64,000 nt of DNA from Caecitellus pseudoparvulus (lineage: Eukaryota; Bigyra: Bicosoecida), in the NCBI GenBank assembly GCA_965644315.1, contig CBFFRQ010000067.1, positions 62,001 through 126,000 of the forward strand. The letters run 5' to 3'. Below are positions 1 to 10,896 of this stretch, piece after piece. Under the pieces are notes generated by a model, which saw only the letters and a program-made list of their open reading frames with translations, did no database searches and was not told where the DNA came from. The position numbers and the translations under genes are program-made. Each line of letters starts with the position of its first letter. Position 1 is the first letter of the stretch.

Positions 1-780
1 ACACCACCACCAGGCACAGGTACGCCGACACCCACAGGATCTGGGGCGTGCGCAGCAGCAGCGTGAACAGGCCGTACAACCACTCGTCTTGCAGACGGGT
101 CAGCGGGATGGCGAACATGGCGCAACGCAGCACGCTGGCGGCCATGACGAAGCCGCTGACGCAGTTTCGCCACGTCAGCCACGGGCAGGCACCCCCCCCA
201 CCACGAGTGGTACCGAGCAGCCCTTGCCGTTCGGATGCAGTGACTGGGCCAGTGCTGGTGCCCCCCACGCCCTGGCGCCCGCTGCGTGTGGAGCACAACC
301 ACAGCTGAGCCACCAGCACTGCAGCTTGCACGGCGACAGACAAGCCCACCATGCCCCAGTACGCACCGCCCACGCGCTGCACGTAGTTCTCGCCACAGTC
401 CGTATCATCAAGCCAGAAGGGGTCGCAATCGCACCGCTGGTGCTCGCATGTGCCTGTGCAGCCAAGGTGCGTGGGCAGTGCAGCGCTGCCAGGGTTGCGG
501 ACTTTGTCGCCTGCGCACCATGGCCGTGGCAATCTTGTGCCGAGTGGCAGTGGGTGACGGCCTCATGAGAAAAGACGCTTGAGGTGTTCATGGTGCACTT
601 GGCCCACCCTTTTATCGAACAAGGCGCAGGGCTGGGTGACTCCTCCTGCCCAGCAGCGCGAAGGAAGGGCACTGCTGTCGAGACGAGCAGCGCACGTGCG
701 TTGGCCTCGCTTGGGCCGTCAGCCCTCACCGCCTTCTTGAGCGCAGATACGAGAGGATAATGGTCACACTCAGCGTAATT
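1..780 (-). CDS. Partial EGF-like and multi-membrane-span protein, cut by the window edge, with a frame break
   Basis: The gene runs off the left edge of the window. Read on the minus strand, about 780 to 520 is open in one frame and ends in an EGF/tenascin-like start (CHSAQDCHGH). About 520 to 1 is open in another frame and continues the same module (CTGTCEHQRCDCDPFW, then LDDTDC). It then encodes three probable membrane helices: one after GGAYW (GMVGLSVAVQAAVLVAQLW), one beginning FVMAASVLRCAMF, and a third at the edge (ILWVSAYLCLVVV). A single extra base near 515-520 would join the two halves in frame through HGHGC, so I suspect a base lost in assembly or a real frameshift; I see no room for an intron there. 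The first exon is unresolved, because an in-frame stop lies just upstream of about 780. The product is probably a surface or endomembrane protein. I do not recognise the family. Confidence 0.5.
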
Positions 781-1057
781 TCACGGGCCACATCCGCTCC
801 CAGTTGTGTTTTGTGTTTGAATAGGGCCGGAGCAGTGTTTTTGGCGCCGGCTATCCTGCTGCCTTCTCCCCCACATCAGCCTGACATGCGCAGCAAAATA
901 ACTCTGCGCAACATTTCAGTTCCAGCTCTACACGCTTCTCGCACCCTTCGTCTTGCGCTTGTGACCACCGAGGTTGAGCACAAGCGGTCCTGAGTGCGTA
1001 CCGATTTCCGCATCTTCGCGGCTCATGTAGCTTGCCTTCGTAGCCCCGACAGAAAGC
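731..1057. other. Divergent intergenic region
   Basis: This is the gap between the minus-strand membrane protein and the plus-strand glycyl-tRNA synthetase. It may hold an unresolved 5' exon of the membrane protein and the shared promoter. I see no further gene and no RNA gene in it. Confidence 0.4.
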
Positions 1058-2930
1058 ATGTGGTCCCAGGCGCGAGCCCACGCCCATGTACACATGCAGT
1101 CCATGGCTTCTGCCTTGTTCCAGCCCTCTCGCTCCCTTGCATCCAAGTCCAAGGCCGCTCCGGTGGACGCACTGGCGTCCATTGTGTCCCTGTGCAAGCG
1201 GCGTGGCTTTGTCTTCCCCACTGCAGACTTGTACGGGGGCAGCGGCATCGGCTACGACTACGGCCCGTTGGGTGCTCAACTGGTGCACAACCTCAGCAGC
1301 CGGTGGTGGCGTGACTTCGTCACTGCTCGCAGGGACGTGTTGCCACTGGACTCCTGCACGCTGGCACCTGCCGCACTATGGCAGGCGTCAGGGCACCTGG
1401 AGCACTTCGTGGACCCCCTGACAGAGTGCGCGTCATGCCATGCCCGATTCCGCGCTGACCACATTGTGGGGGATGTGCCTGGCGGCTTGCACGGCCTTGC
1501 CGAGGCACTGCAGGCTTCGGACAGGCGCTGCCCAGCCTGTGGCGCCAGTGGGCAAGATGGGTTGACTGGTGCGTTTCATACTGCTGAGCGCGTCTTGCTC
1601 CCCGGACGCACCCGCCACATGTGCCGCCCCGCAGACCCGCGACAGTTCAACATGCTCTTCAACACGTCAGTGGGCCCAGTGGCAGGTGATGCTTCCCAGG
1701 CTTACCTGCGCCCAGAAACGGCCCAAGCCGTGTATGCACAGTGGCGCAACATTGTCCAGTGCACGCGAGGCAAGCTGCCTATGGGCATCGCCACGCTGGG
1801 CCGCTCCTACCGCAACGAAATCAGCACTGGGAACTTCATCTTCCGCACACGAGAGTTCACGCAGGCTGAGATTCAGTACTTCTGCCACCCGCAGCAAAGT
1901 GACCAAGTGCACGAGGAGTGGGTGACTGCCGCTTGGCAGTGGCTCCTACAGCTGGGCTTGCCACCCCACAAGCTGCGAAAACGCCAGCACAGCCGAGACC
2001 AGCTAGCGCACTATGCCTTGGCAACCACTGACATCGAGTACTTGTACCCGTTCGGCTGGGGCGAGTTGTGGTGCGTTTCGCCGCGCGCAGTGCCGCGCAT
2101 TGGCCCTGCGAAAGTTCAGTACCTTTCGTTCGCTGTGCCACAGGGGCATTTCAAACCGAGGTGACTACGACCTGTCCCGGCACTCTGAAGCGAGCGGCAG
2201 TGATTTGCAGGCCAAAGACCCGCACGACGGCCGCGTGGTGCGTTTTTTTCGTGCCGGGGCACATACAGCGCCCAGCAAACGCACCCACCCCTTGCCTGGC
2301 GCCGCAGAAGTTCACGCCACACGTTGTAGAGCCAGCACTTGGTGTGAACAGGCTGGTGCTCGCAGTGCTGTGTGCTGCGTTGGAGCACGAACAGCCAAGC
2401 CCTCAGCAGACTGTGGATGCAGAGTCAACGCAGCACACCGCAGTGGTGCACCAGCCCGCCCTGGGGGCTGCGCAGCTGCGGGAAGCTGACGGCACCAGCA
2501 GGCCCCTCACACGCCTCCCAGCCGCTGTGGCGCCTGTGGCCGCCGTGCTGCTGCCGTTGGTCAAGAAGGACGGCCTCCTGCCCAAAGCGGAGGCACTGGC
2601 TGATGCGCTGGCGCAAAAGCACCACATTGCCGTGGAAGTAGATGCAGCGGGGTCCATCGGTGCGTGTGCTAGGTTCGCTCCTCTGTTGGCACGAACGCAC
2701 TTCCCCCTCCCCCTCAATGCTGTGCAGGCCGCCGCTACCGCCGCGCCGATGAAGCGGGGACGCCGGTGTGTCTGACGCTGGACCACCAGTCCCTGGAAGA
2801 CGACACCCTCACTCTTCGGTGGCGGGACACCATGCAGCAGTGGCGAGTGCCTATTGATGCCGTCCTGGCTGCCTCCTGGACGGCAGATTCGTTTGTGCAG
2901 GACTTGGTGGCAGGGCACCCATCCGTGTGA
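1058..2930 (+). CDS. Glycyl-tRNA synthetase, bacterial/organellar alpha2 type
   Basis: A class II aminoacyl-tRNA synthetase that charges tRNA-Gly. The exons are 1058-2070, 2144-2237, 2308-2659 and 2728-2930 (553 aa), with introns of 68 to 73 bases and all donors GTGCGT. Motifs in order: [14 protein letters not shown] and GYDYGPLG near the N terminus; [14 protein letters not shown] (motif 2 region); [16 protein letters not shown] followed by [19 protein letters not shown]; and [14 protein letters not shown] (motif 3). The form NFIFR-REF is like bacterial enzymes such as that of Thermus rather than the cytosolic animal enzyme. The roughly 40 residues before the catalytic core (with [19 protein letters not shown]) are basic and hydroxylated like an organelle transit peptide. 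I infer an organellar or dual-targeted enzyme. ATG 1058 is the first in-frame Met; the Met before ASALFQ is an alternative start. Confidence 0.92.
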
Positions 2931-3148
2931 GAGCACTGCCACCCCCCCACTTCGAGAAGGTGCTGGGAGCAGCAAAGAGGCTGCACTTTGCAGCGGAATA
3001 CAAATCCCACACCACGCACAGTCCGCGGAAGGCCTGGATGAAGCACACAAGGGTGCAGGCAGCCCAACTTGGTCTGTGTCGACGCACCAGCCAGCGCTAC
3101 CGCAGCGGGCAGCCGTCCCCCTTCTGCAGGCACAGGAATTGACGAAGC

Positions 3149-5538
3149 ATGTGCCCTCTACGTTGGGTTCTCTTTGTGGTCTCTGCGGCAATCATTTTGT
3201 GGATGTTGCTGGGCCCGAACGAGGCTGAAACGGCGGATGAGCCCGCAGAAGCTGCGGAAGTTGAAAGGCAACGCAGACTCAAGCCGGAGTGCTCCTGGAG
3301 GTTCACTCGAAGCCTATTCACAGGGGAGTTCCTGCGCGATTGGTGGATGTCGGGGTGATGCTCCAAAGGTGAACAGCCTGAGGGTCCTCGCACCGTCGCC
3401 GCGCTGAAGATGGATTCCGCCTGGCCTGGCCCGAGTGACGCACCTCAGCGGACAAGCACGCTCCACCTTCAGCACCTGCTCAGGGCCACCGCGCCAGCAA
3501 AAAGTGCATGTCCAGGGAGTGAAGCCTTGTGCTGCAGCTGGACTCAGGCGTGGTGCGAAGCCCCCCAAGCAGCATGGATGAGCGTTCAACGTGCATGCTG
3601 CTGGGCATGGCTGCCTTCGCCAAGCCGTGCCTGAAAGTGCGCTTTGTCTGTGTATCTACTCCTGCACATCTCGTGCGCCAAGGCTGCGCCCTCATTCCTG
3701 CGTGCAAGCCGCGAGAGCTCTCGCCCATGATCCACAATTTGCACCTCGACAAGTGGGACGCCCGCGGCAAAATCGTGACTTGCCTGAACTGCTAGCAAAC
3801 AAGTAGACATTTACCTGTCTGTTTGGCTGGTGCTGAGGCGCATTGTCGGATCGCCCGGGCAAGTGGTTGCTTCCCATCTTTGGCAACGGCAGCATGGTGA
3901 GTACAACGGCGAGCTCGGTTTGAACTCTGCAGTGCAGCCACCTTCCTTCTCCTGACTGTTCTCAGCCGGGACACCCTGCCAGAGGAAAGCTTGATCGACG
4001 TGTGGACAGGCAATATGCCACCACTTTAACCCCTTCTGAGCACACTCTGCTTGCCGCTGTGAGTGGCGTTACCCGTGCGGAATTCGCCTCAGCATGCCGG
4101 CACTGCACTGCACTCGCTTCCCGGTCAGGCTGTGTTGTACCACACAAAGGACGAAGAGTACACATGCGGCATGCTCGGGCCTACTGCTGGCTCGCTCGCT
4201 TACACATGCCTGGCGGGCGAGCGCCCCTTCGATCCTGACGGAGCCAACAATCTCTGCCAGCCTGCTGCCATGCTCGATGGGCTGGGCGTTCCTGTCGCTG
4301 GATACGCCAGTGGTGACAAGATCCTGAAGCTTCTCTCAAGTCACGCGCCATCGTTTGTCCTGGACCCAGATAGTATCCCGGAGTTCAATCTTGACAAGCT
4401 GTGTCGGCAAAAGCCGTGCAGGCGGCCGAAATGCCAGGCCCAGGCCACAAGCGCGTTCCACGCTGCCCACTGCACCTACTATCACAAAACGAGACCCAAG
4501 TGGAACGTACTCTATGGTTATGGTGCTTATGAACCAGACTTCTCCCAGCTGTGGGACAAAGCGCTCAGCTCCAAAGTCGCAGGAGGCGCTGGGAGCGCTG
4601 CCTTCCCAACCGTGACCGACATTGCACAAACCATGCTCTCAAGACAGCCAAGCATTTTGCCATTCAGCTTCCATGCCCTCATCGACATGTGGTTGCTTCG
4701 CCGAATCAGCGACCTGCACAACGCGCCGTGGCGGGATCGTCGTCTCCATCTGCACAGGCCAACCGTGCAACCACCCACTCGGCCGCAAATTTGCCTCAAC
4801 CATCACGAGCTCTCAGGAGCGGGTCACCCACCAACTGTGGGGATGACCCTCGGAATGCGGCAGCCTTCCCTAGCAGGTGGTGCACCCGCAGCGCCCGGTG
4901 CATCACACGCACGGCCGCTCGAGCCACAGGCGCAGTGTGGCGCTGCTGCGACACGGCAAGTCCAGGCCCGAAGATGCGACGCACATCGCTCGCCGAGGCA
5001 GGACACAGCGGGGTTGGAGCGTGTGTCAGTGACAGGAACCTCCATTAGGCGTCGGCTGTGCGAGCTGGCGCGAGCATCCGAATCTGAGGGAGAGAGCGTG
5101 CATGACAGCGTGCAGGATGCTGACGTAGCTGCGGAAATAAGACGAGTAGTGGAGACTTTGCGAAATCTTGTGGCTTTGTTTGGTTTAACACTTGGCTTGA
5201 GGGGGTTACTGAACCGTGAGCGGATGGCAAATAGCTCCCTGTCGCGACTTCTGGAGATGAAGCGTGAATTGGTCGCTCGCCTGCAGTCCACTCCTTTGGA
5301 CAGGCCCGCTTCCCGGACTGCTTCTCTTCGGCAGCAACGCACTGATGCAACCCTCCGTGCAGAACCGCGTGGTGCGCGCGGCATCCCGATGAGCGGCAGT
5401 GGACTGGCTCAGACAGCGCCAGCCGGTAGCGTACTGCTCGCCTCCAACACTCTGCAATCGGGAAGGGTGGGGGGCCAGAAGCGACCTCGCCACAGTGCCG
5501 GCGCGGTGCCCGCTGCGCCCGACCAGCCGACCCTGTAG
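3149..5538 (+). CDS. Unresolved multi-exon gene, candidate type II membrane protein
   Basis: I do not recognise this product. ATG 3149 opens MCPLRWVLFVVSAAIILWML, a clean signal anchor followed by an acidic stem; a TGA at 3356 must be spliced out or closes the ORF. Further coding is visible around 3529-3780. Around 3835-3898 lies RPGKWLLPIFGNGSM, with a donor GTGAGT and an acceptor near 3964. The next stretch runs to HTLLAA and appears to join, through a 34-base GTGAGT...CAG intron, to the long final exon ending at 5538. That exon has a Cys-rich segment (about 4390-4480), a Trp/Tyr-rich stretch (WNVLYGYGAYEPDF), then a low-complexity basic tail with one amphipathic helix near 5130-5280. The single-membrane-anchor layout would suit a Golgi or ER enzyme, but no family motif is visible. 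It may be two genes. Confidence 0.4.
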
Positions 5539-5746
5539 GCCATGCAACGTGCACACTTGCTACACGTTTTTGCTCCAATGCATGCCATGCGTCTCCACCC
5601 CATTCTTGCGTGGAAGTTAATCCGTCGAAGCTGCACCCCGTCCGAAATTGCGCTTTGTGGAGCCTTGAGAATGCGCGGGTCGTCGCCACAAAACAGGCGG
5701 GCGTCTGCACATGGAAGCTGGGGAGCTGCATTGCGGGCTGGCACAA

Positions 5747-6887
5747 TCACGTCGCGGACAGGCTGACTTTGTACACGTGGTTCCACAGCTTGCCTGTGAT
5801 GAAGAGGCTGAGGCCGTGCAGCGGCTTGGACGGGTCTGGGCCGGTGGGGAGACCAGGCGCGTCCCACTGGACAGCGATGCCGTTCAGCACGTCGTTCGTG
5901 GGGTTCTGCGGCCGGCCTTCTGCAGCCAACACTGGCGCACAGTCGATGGAGCCCAGGATGCGGCCGGTGGTGGGGTGGATGCGCAGGAGCTGGTTGCGGA
6001 AGCGCGTGTTGTGGAACCAGGTGTTGGCGAGGATCTCGCCGCCCGCGAACTCCAGCTCGTTCAAGTCGGACTGCGGCACACCCTGAGCATCCTTCACGGT
6101 GACCTTGCCCACCTCCTTCAAGGTGTCTGGGTCCCAGAAGTGCAGGTTGGCGCTGCCGTCGCTGACGATGAGGTGGCTGCCGTTGTGCGTGATGCCCCAG
6201 CCTTGCCCCGTGGTGGTGCTGAAGGTGGCGCTGCGCTTGACGGTGAAGGAGGCGCCGTCCAGGACGAACAGCTTGCGGGCCTGCCACGTGAGCACGATGA
6301 TGTCGCCCTTCCACCAGACGCAGCCCTCGCCGAAGAGGCGAGCATTCATGCTCCACCGCTTCTTGACCTTGCCCGTGGGCCAGTCCACTTGTCGGAGGGA
6401 GGACTTGCCGTAGATGCCTGTGCTTTCATACAACATACCCTCGTGGTAGAACAGGCCTTGGCTGTGCAGGGTGTGGCGCGGGGGGGGGCTGCGGCGTGTA
6501 GTGTGTATGTGCGGAAATTGGTACGCACGTGAAAGCGCCACCATCGTGCGGCAGCGTCTGTTGGATTTGCAGCTGCACGTCGTATGGCTTGATGTTTGCC
6601 GATGACTTGGCAGGTGGTGTGGCCGCCGCCTTGGTGGCAGCTGTGGCCTTGCCAGCGGGCGACGGGGTCGCCGTGGCCGAGGCGACTGCCGCAACAGCAG
6701 CTGGCAACGCTGTAGGAGTGCTGCGAGACACCCAGGCCAAGCTGGCTGCCGTTGCCAGCAACATGCCAGCGGCCACGAAGAGCCAGAGGGAGGACCGCCC
6801 GTTTGTGCTGGCAGGCACTGTGTTGGCTGCTCTGGCCATGCCTTGGCTGCCTGCAGCTTGCGTGTCGTGTCGGCGGCGAACTGTCAT
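5747..6887 (-). CDS. Glutaminyl-peptide cyclotransferase, plant/bacterial beta-propeller type, membrane-anchored
   Basis: Catalyses cyclisation of N-terminal glutamine to pyroglutamate in secreted proteins. Exon 1 is 6887-6529 and exon 2 is 6461-5747 (357 aa), with a 67-base GTGCGT intron. The splice restores the family signature PHDGGAFTQGLFY followed by GMLYESTGIYG. Other propeller motifs follow, including LTWQARKLFVLD and GWGITHNGSHLIVSDG. Near the C terminus are NELEFAGGEILANTW and GKLWNHVYKV, as in the plant QC family (PF05096-like). Residues 33-53 form a signal anchor (SLWLFVAAGMLLATAASLAW) followed by an Ala/Thr-rich stem, so the enzyme is expected in the Golgi lumen. ATG 6887 is the first in-frame Met. 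Confidence 0.9.
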
Positions 6888-7004
6888 GCTCTGGGCGGGG
6901 GAGGCTGCGTGGAAGGCGTGGCGCAACAGGGTGCACGCAGTCCGCCGCAGCCCGGACACGTGTGCAGTGCAGATTTTGCACACGGCGCGGTAATGCAGGG
7001 GCGC

Positions 7005-8783
7005 TCAGCGAGGCGGCAGTCCGAACGTTGGTGGAGCAGGCGACAGCACTGGGCTGAACGCGGCGCTGATGCCTGCACTGCCTGAGCTGTCAGCCCTACT
7101 GCGGCCGACAAGCTCAGCGACGGCTGCCGCGTCAGTCGCGGCATGTGCGGCAGCCACCTGGGACAGGGCCCCCTCCTGAGGCGTGCCTCGCAGGTCCATG
7201 CCCGGCTCCACACAGCTGTCGCCCCGAGAGCGAGTGTAGCCTCGAAACCAGCTGGACAGCGCCTTCTCACGGGCAGGCGTTTCCTTGGACGTGGATGGGG
7301 CCGCAGGTTGTGCTGCAGTGGGGGCTGTGGATGGCGTGCTGTCTGCGCCGCCCGTGACAGCCATGGTGGCGTACTCCTGCCGCAAGTTCAACGTGCGAGC
7401 GCTGACGTGTTGCGCAAAGGTGACACGCGGGAACTCAGGGGCCAAGTCGATGTCTTCCTCTGGCAGCAGCCACTCCACGAGCCTCCAAATCAAGAACACC
7501 ATGACGGCGAGCGCGACAGCCAGCAGGCCCACCACCCGCCCAGTGCCGTAAAACCGACGCAAGCGTTCCAGCAGCGGCAGCTGCGGCAGCAACGCCACCC
7601 GATCGTACACAGCAACGGTGCGGGCAGCGACATCCCTCCAGTTGTACAGTGCGGCGAGCTCTGTGTTGTAGGCGTGTGGCTCCACGTGCCTGGCCTGGGG
7701 GATGGCTGTGGCCAGGGCGTCGATGATGGAGGCGGGCGACGCTTCCGCGAACGTGATCATGCGAGGCGGCAGCACTTCCGGCACGCCGCCCACACGCGTG
7801 GACACGACGTACAGACCAGCACAGGCGGCTTCCAGGATGGCGATGCAGAAGGACTCCGTCAAGCTGCAGTTGAGGAAGATGTGCCCCCGCACCAGCGTGT
7901 CACGCACGCGGGAGTGCGGCACGGCGCCCAGCATCTCCACGCGGTCGTGCAGCGCGTGGCGCTCCCGCATCTCCTCCAGCAGCAGGCGCTTGTCGCCGTC
8001 CCCGCCGATGATGAAGTGCACGTTGGGGAAGCGCTTGCAGATCTCGGGGATGACGTGCACGACCAGGTCCACCCCCTTGCGGTACACGAGGCGGCTGACC
8101 ATGACGATGTTCACAGTGTCACTGGGCCAGCGCGCAGAAGGGTCGGGCGTGAACTTGCGCGCGTCGATAGCGTTGGGGATGGCTGATGTGCGGCGGGGGT
8201 CCAGTGCCGCCCGCAGGACGAGGTTCTCGCGGCACGTGTGCGAGACGCAGATGGCGTGGTCCATGCCCGCGCAGGAAAACTTCATCCACTTGTTCAAGTT
8301 GATGCTGGCCATGTCGGCGAAGCCGAACAGGGAGTGGTCCGTGTACACGGCCTTGTACCCCATGCACTTGGCGAAGAAGAGGCACTCGTGCGCCAGGGTG
8401 GACGTTGCCTGGTGCCCGTGCACGATCGTGATGCGTTCACGGATGAGGATGTTGCGCAAGTAAGGCAGGAAGGTCCACAGCGTGGGCATGCTGTCTTGGT
8501 CCACGAAGGGCACGACTGGCGCGTAGTACACTTTGAGGCCATTGGTCATGAACCGCACGCCCGCGCGCTTGCCGTACTGGTTCGTCAACACCACCACCTT
8601 GTGGCCCAGGTGCAGGAGGCACTGGGACAGGGACCAGATGTGCATCTCCACGCCGCCCAGGCGAGGGTAGAAGAAGTCAGACACCATGAGAATGCTGTGC
8701 TTTTGGTTTGCGAATTCACCCTTGGCCGGTGCCTGGATGGCCAGCGATGCTGCAGCAGCAGCAGCAATGCTGGAGGATGCCAT
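7005..8783 (-). CDS. PIGA: PIG-A, catalytic subunit of GPI-GlcNAc transferase
   Basis: Transfers GlcNAc from UDP-GlcNAc to phosphatidylinositol on the cytoplasmic face of the ER, the first step of GPI-anchor synthesis. A single-exon ORF of 592 aa from the first ATG at 8783. Typical GT4 features are present: ILMVSDFFYPRLGGVEMHIW at the N terminus, HGHQATSTLAHE, YTDHSLFGFAD, IPNAIDARKFTPD, NIVMVSRLVYRKGVDL, GGDGDKRLLLEEM and the EX7E motif in TESFCIAILEAACAG. One membrane helix (about residues 415-437, VVGLLAVALAVMVFLIW) near the end of the conserved part is normal for PIG-A. The roughly 150-residue Ser/Ala-rich tail after it is longer than in the animal and yeast proteins. No intron is seen. 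Confidence 0.95.
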   Translation of the reverse strand: MASSSIAAAAAASLAIQAPAKGEFANQKHSILMVSDFFYPRLGGVEMHIWSLSQCLLHLGHKVVVLTNQYGKRAGVRFMTNGLKVYYAPVVPFVDQDSMPTLWTFLPYLRNILIRERITIVHGHQATSTLAHECLFFAKCMGYKAVYTDHSLFGFADMASINLNKWMKFSCAGMDHAICVSHTCRENLVLRAALDPRRTSAIPNAIDARKFTPDPSARWPSDTVNIVMVSRLVYRKGVDLVVHVIPEICKRFPNVHFIIGGDGDKRLLLEEMRERHALHDRVEMLGAVPHSRVRDTLVRGHIFLNCSLTESFCIAILEAACAGLYVVSTRVGGVPEVLPPRMITFAEASPASIIDALATAIPQARHVEPHAYNTELAALYNWRDVAARTVAVYDRVALLPQLPLLERLRRFYGTGRVVGLLAVALAVMVFLIWRLVEWLLPEEDIDLAPEFPRVTFAQHVSARTLNLRQEYATMAVTGGADSTPSTAPTAAQPAAPSTSKETPAREKALSSWFRGYTRSRGDSCVEPGMDLRGTPQEGALSQVAAAHAATDAAAVAELVGRSRADSSGSAGISAAFSPVLSPAPPTFGLPPR

Positions 8784-9372
8784 GGCGTTTCGGGAACGTT
8801 TCGATTCTCGACAGCCTTGCAGAGCGTGCTTGGAACGCCACGAGGGGGGATTGTAGGGGGTAAGGGAAATCAAAGAGACACTTTCTGATACAGTGGCAAG
8901 CGCTGCTGCACGCCCCACGTGCACTAGCAGGGGAGATGCGTGGTGGCTGGGGCAGTGGATGGGCAGGTCAGGCGTTCCCTTGCGAGGGAGTTGCGACTGT
9001 GCAAGTGAATGTGATGAGGAAGTGAGTCAGGAGAGCATTGGAATTAGTGACTTGAGATGTGCTCCCCGCCTTGCTTGGCGATGTGAATTTATCGTGGGAA
9101 GCCTTACCGTGGCTGCTGCCATCAGAGTGTACTGTCACGTTGAACTGGCGCGGACACGACGCAGGCGAGTCATCCTGACTGGTGCAATTTCAAGATGAAC
9201 ACCAAATTTACCCCTGCAACCGCGTACATGTCTGGCACCCGTCACGCACGAGTCTCGTGCCGCCAAGCGTGCCGGTTGGCGCCGGGTTGCGTTTCATCGC
9301 TGTTTCTGCAAGGAGGCGAGTTTGGCGCCGGGGCCGAGGTTTGCCACGCGGCGCGTTGCTGGACACGACACG
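8784..9372. promoter_or_regulatory. Divergent intergenic region between PIGA and the CH-WW gene
   Basis: 589 bases between two outward-facing start codons, so it must hold both promoters. It is less GC-rich than the flanking exons around 8990-9150. I see no conserved box, no RNA gene and no convincing ORF. Confidence 0.4.
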
Positions 9373-10620
9373 ATGGCAAGCCGGCGAGATGAGAAAGTGG
9401 AGATGGAGGCGCAGGAGTGGATGGAGGCCATCATGGAAGAGGTGCGTGGTGTCAGAGGGGCGCCCCTCGCGCGACGACGTGAAACGTGGTTGGCGGGTTG
9501 GAAGCCGAGGCGACCGCCCAGCACGCCCAGCCGCGACGCCTGTGCAGGAGTTCCCCGCTGATTTTGAAGAGAGCTTGAAAGATGGCGTGCTGTTGATCAG
9601 GTGAGCCTGCCTGCACGCGCTGCGCCTGCGGGTTGGCGCTTGGACGGTGAAGCAGCACTGGCGTGAGGTGCGCCCCATCGCAGGTTCCTCAACACCATCA
9701 AGCCAGGGTCCGTGAAGAAGTACAACCACCCAGTGCGCCTGCCGATTCACGCGGCGGAGAACGTCACCAAGTACCTCAAGGCAGTGCGCAAGAAGTTCGG
9801 CGTGGACGAGTACCAGATGTTCAGCACGGTGGACCTGAGCGAGGGCAAGAACATCTACCAAGTGGCATCCCACCTGCACGCCCTGGGCCGCACCATCCAG
9901 AAGAAGGTGGAGGACGAAGGCTTCCCCTGGAAGCCCGAGTGGCCCCACCTGGGCATCAAGGAGACCAAGAAGAACGTGCGCACGTTCACAGAGGAGCAGC
10001 TGCGCCGAGCCGCCGCCCAGCCCAGCATCCTGAACATGGGCTCCTCTCGCACGGGGCGCAAGCAGGCAGAAGACGTGCTGACGGGGGAAGCTGGGCGGGA
10101 CCTGCCCCGTGAGAAGGCCACCATCACCAAGGTGGGGGGTGGGGCGGGGAAGGCAGCAGGGGGGAGCAAGGCAAGTGCGGGTGCAGCCGAGGACCCCAAG
10201 GCAGCTGCCAAGGCTGCGTGGAAGGCGAAGATGGCTGCTAAGAAGGCAGGGGCCGCAGCACCTGCTCCAGCTGCTGCAACGTCTAGCGTGCCAGCTGGCT
10301 GGGAGGAGCTGTACACGGACGATGGCACGGTGTACTACTACAACTCCAGCACGGGCGAGACACAGTGGGAGATGCCGAGTGGTGGGGGTGGTGGCGGAGG
10401 GGGTGTGCCAGCTGGCTGGGAGGAGCTGTACACGGACGATGGCACGGTGTACTACTACAACTCAAGCACGGGCGAGACACAGTGGGAGATGCCGAGTGGT
10501 GGTGGGGGTGGTGGTGGGGGTGTGCCAGCTGGCTGGGAGGAGTTATACACGGACGATGGCACGGTGTACTACTACAACTCAAGCACGGGCGAGACACAGT
10601 GGGAGGCGCCTTCAGGCTAG
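9373..10620 (+). CDS. Calponin-homology (transgelin-like) protein with three C-terminal WW domains
   Basis: Likely an actin-associated adaptor. The exons are 9373-9441, 9548-9600 and 9684-10620 (352 aa). The first three exons' codons build a CH domain: EAQEWMEAIMEE, EFPADFEESLKDGVLLIRFLN, IKPGSVKKYNHP, and AAENVTKYLKAVRKKFGV. The CH domain ends in ASHLHALGRTIQKK, as in transgelin/calponin. A linker with a calponin-like segment and an Ala/Lys-rich stretch follows. Three WW domains then occur as near-identical 117-base repeats starting at 10288, 10405 and 10522, each with GWEELYTDDGTVYYYN and TGETQWE. WW domains bind Pro-rich ligands, so the protein may link actin to PPxY partners. IQGAP also pairs CH with WW, but its IQ and GAP-related domains are absent here. 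Confidence 0.9.
10288..10617 (+). repeat. Three tandem 117-bp WW-domain repeats
   Basis: Repeat starts at 10288, 10405 and 10522 are exactly 117 bases apart and differ at only a few positions, mostly synonymous or in the Gly-rich spacer. The identity at nucleotide level points to recent amplification or gene conversion. It is also a place where assembly could mis-count copies. Confidence 0.95.
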
Positions 10621-10896
10621 GATGGCGCATGCGCCGAGATTGGCATCGTTGCTGCCTTGCTGCAGCGTGTGGAGTGTGTGCCGCCGATGCTTGTGTGTGT
10701 AGCCCTGCCCTGCAGATGGCGCAGGTGGCCTCGCCTTGGCGCTGGACTGACGAGGCGGGCGCCCCCTGCCGAGCCCTGCACGCAGCCTTCCAATTCAGAT
10801 TGTCCCGTGGGCTGATCATGTGCCAAGGGTCCCTGTGGTCTGCGTGTGCCCCACTCTGCTGCCGGACAGGCATGGCAGGCGCGGATCCAGGAGCTG

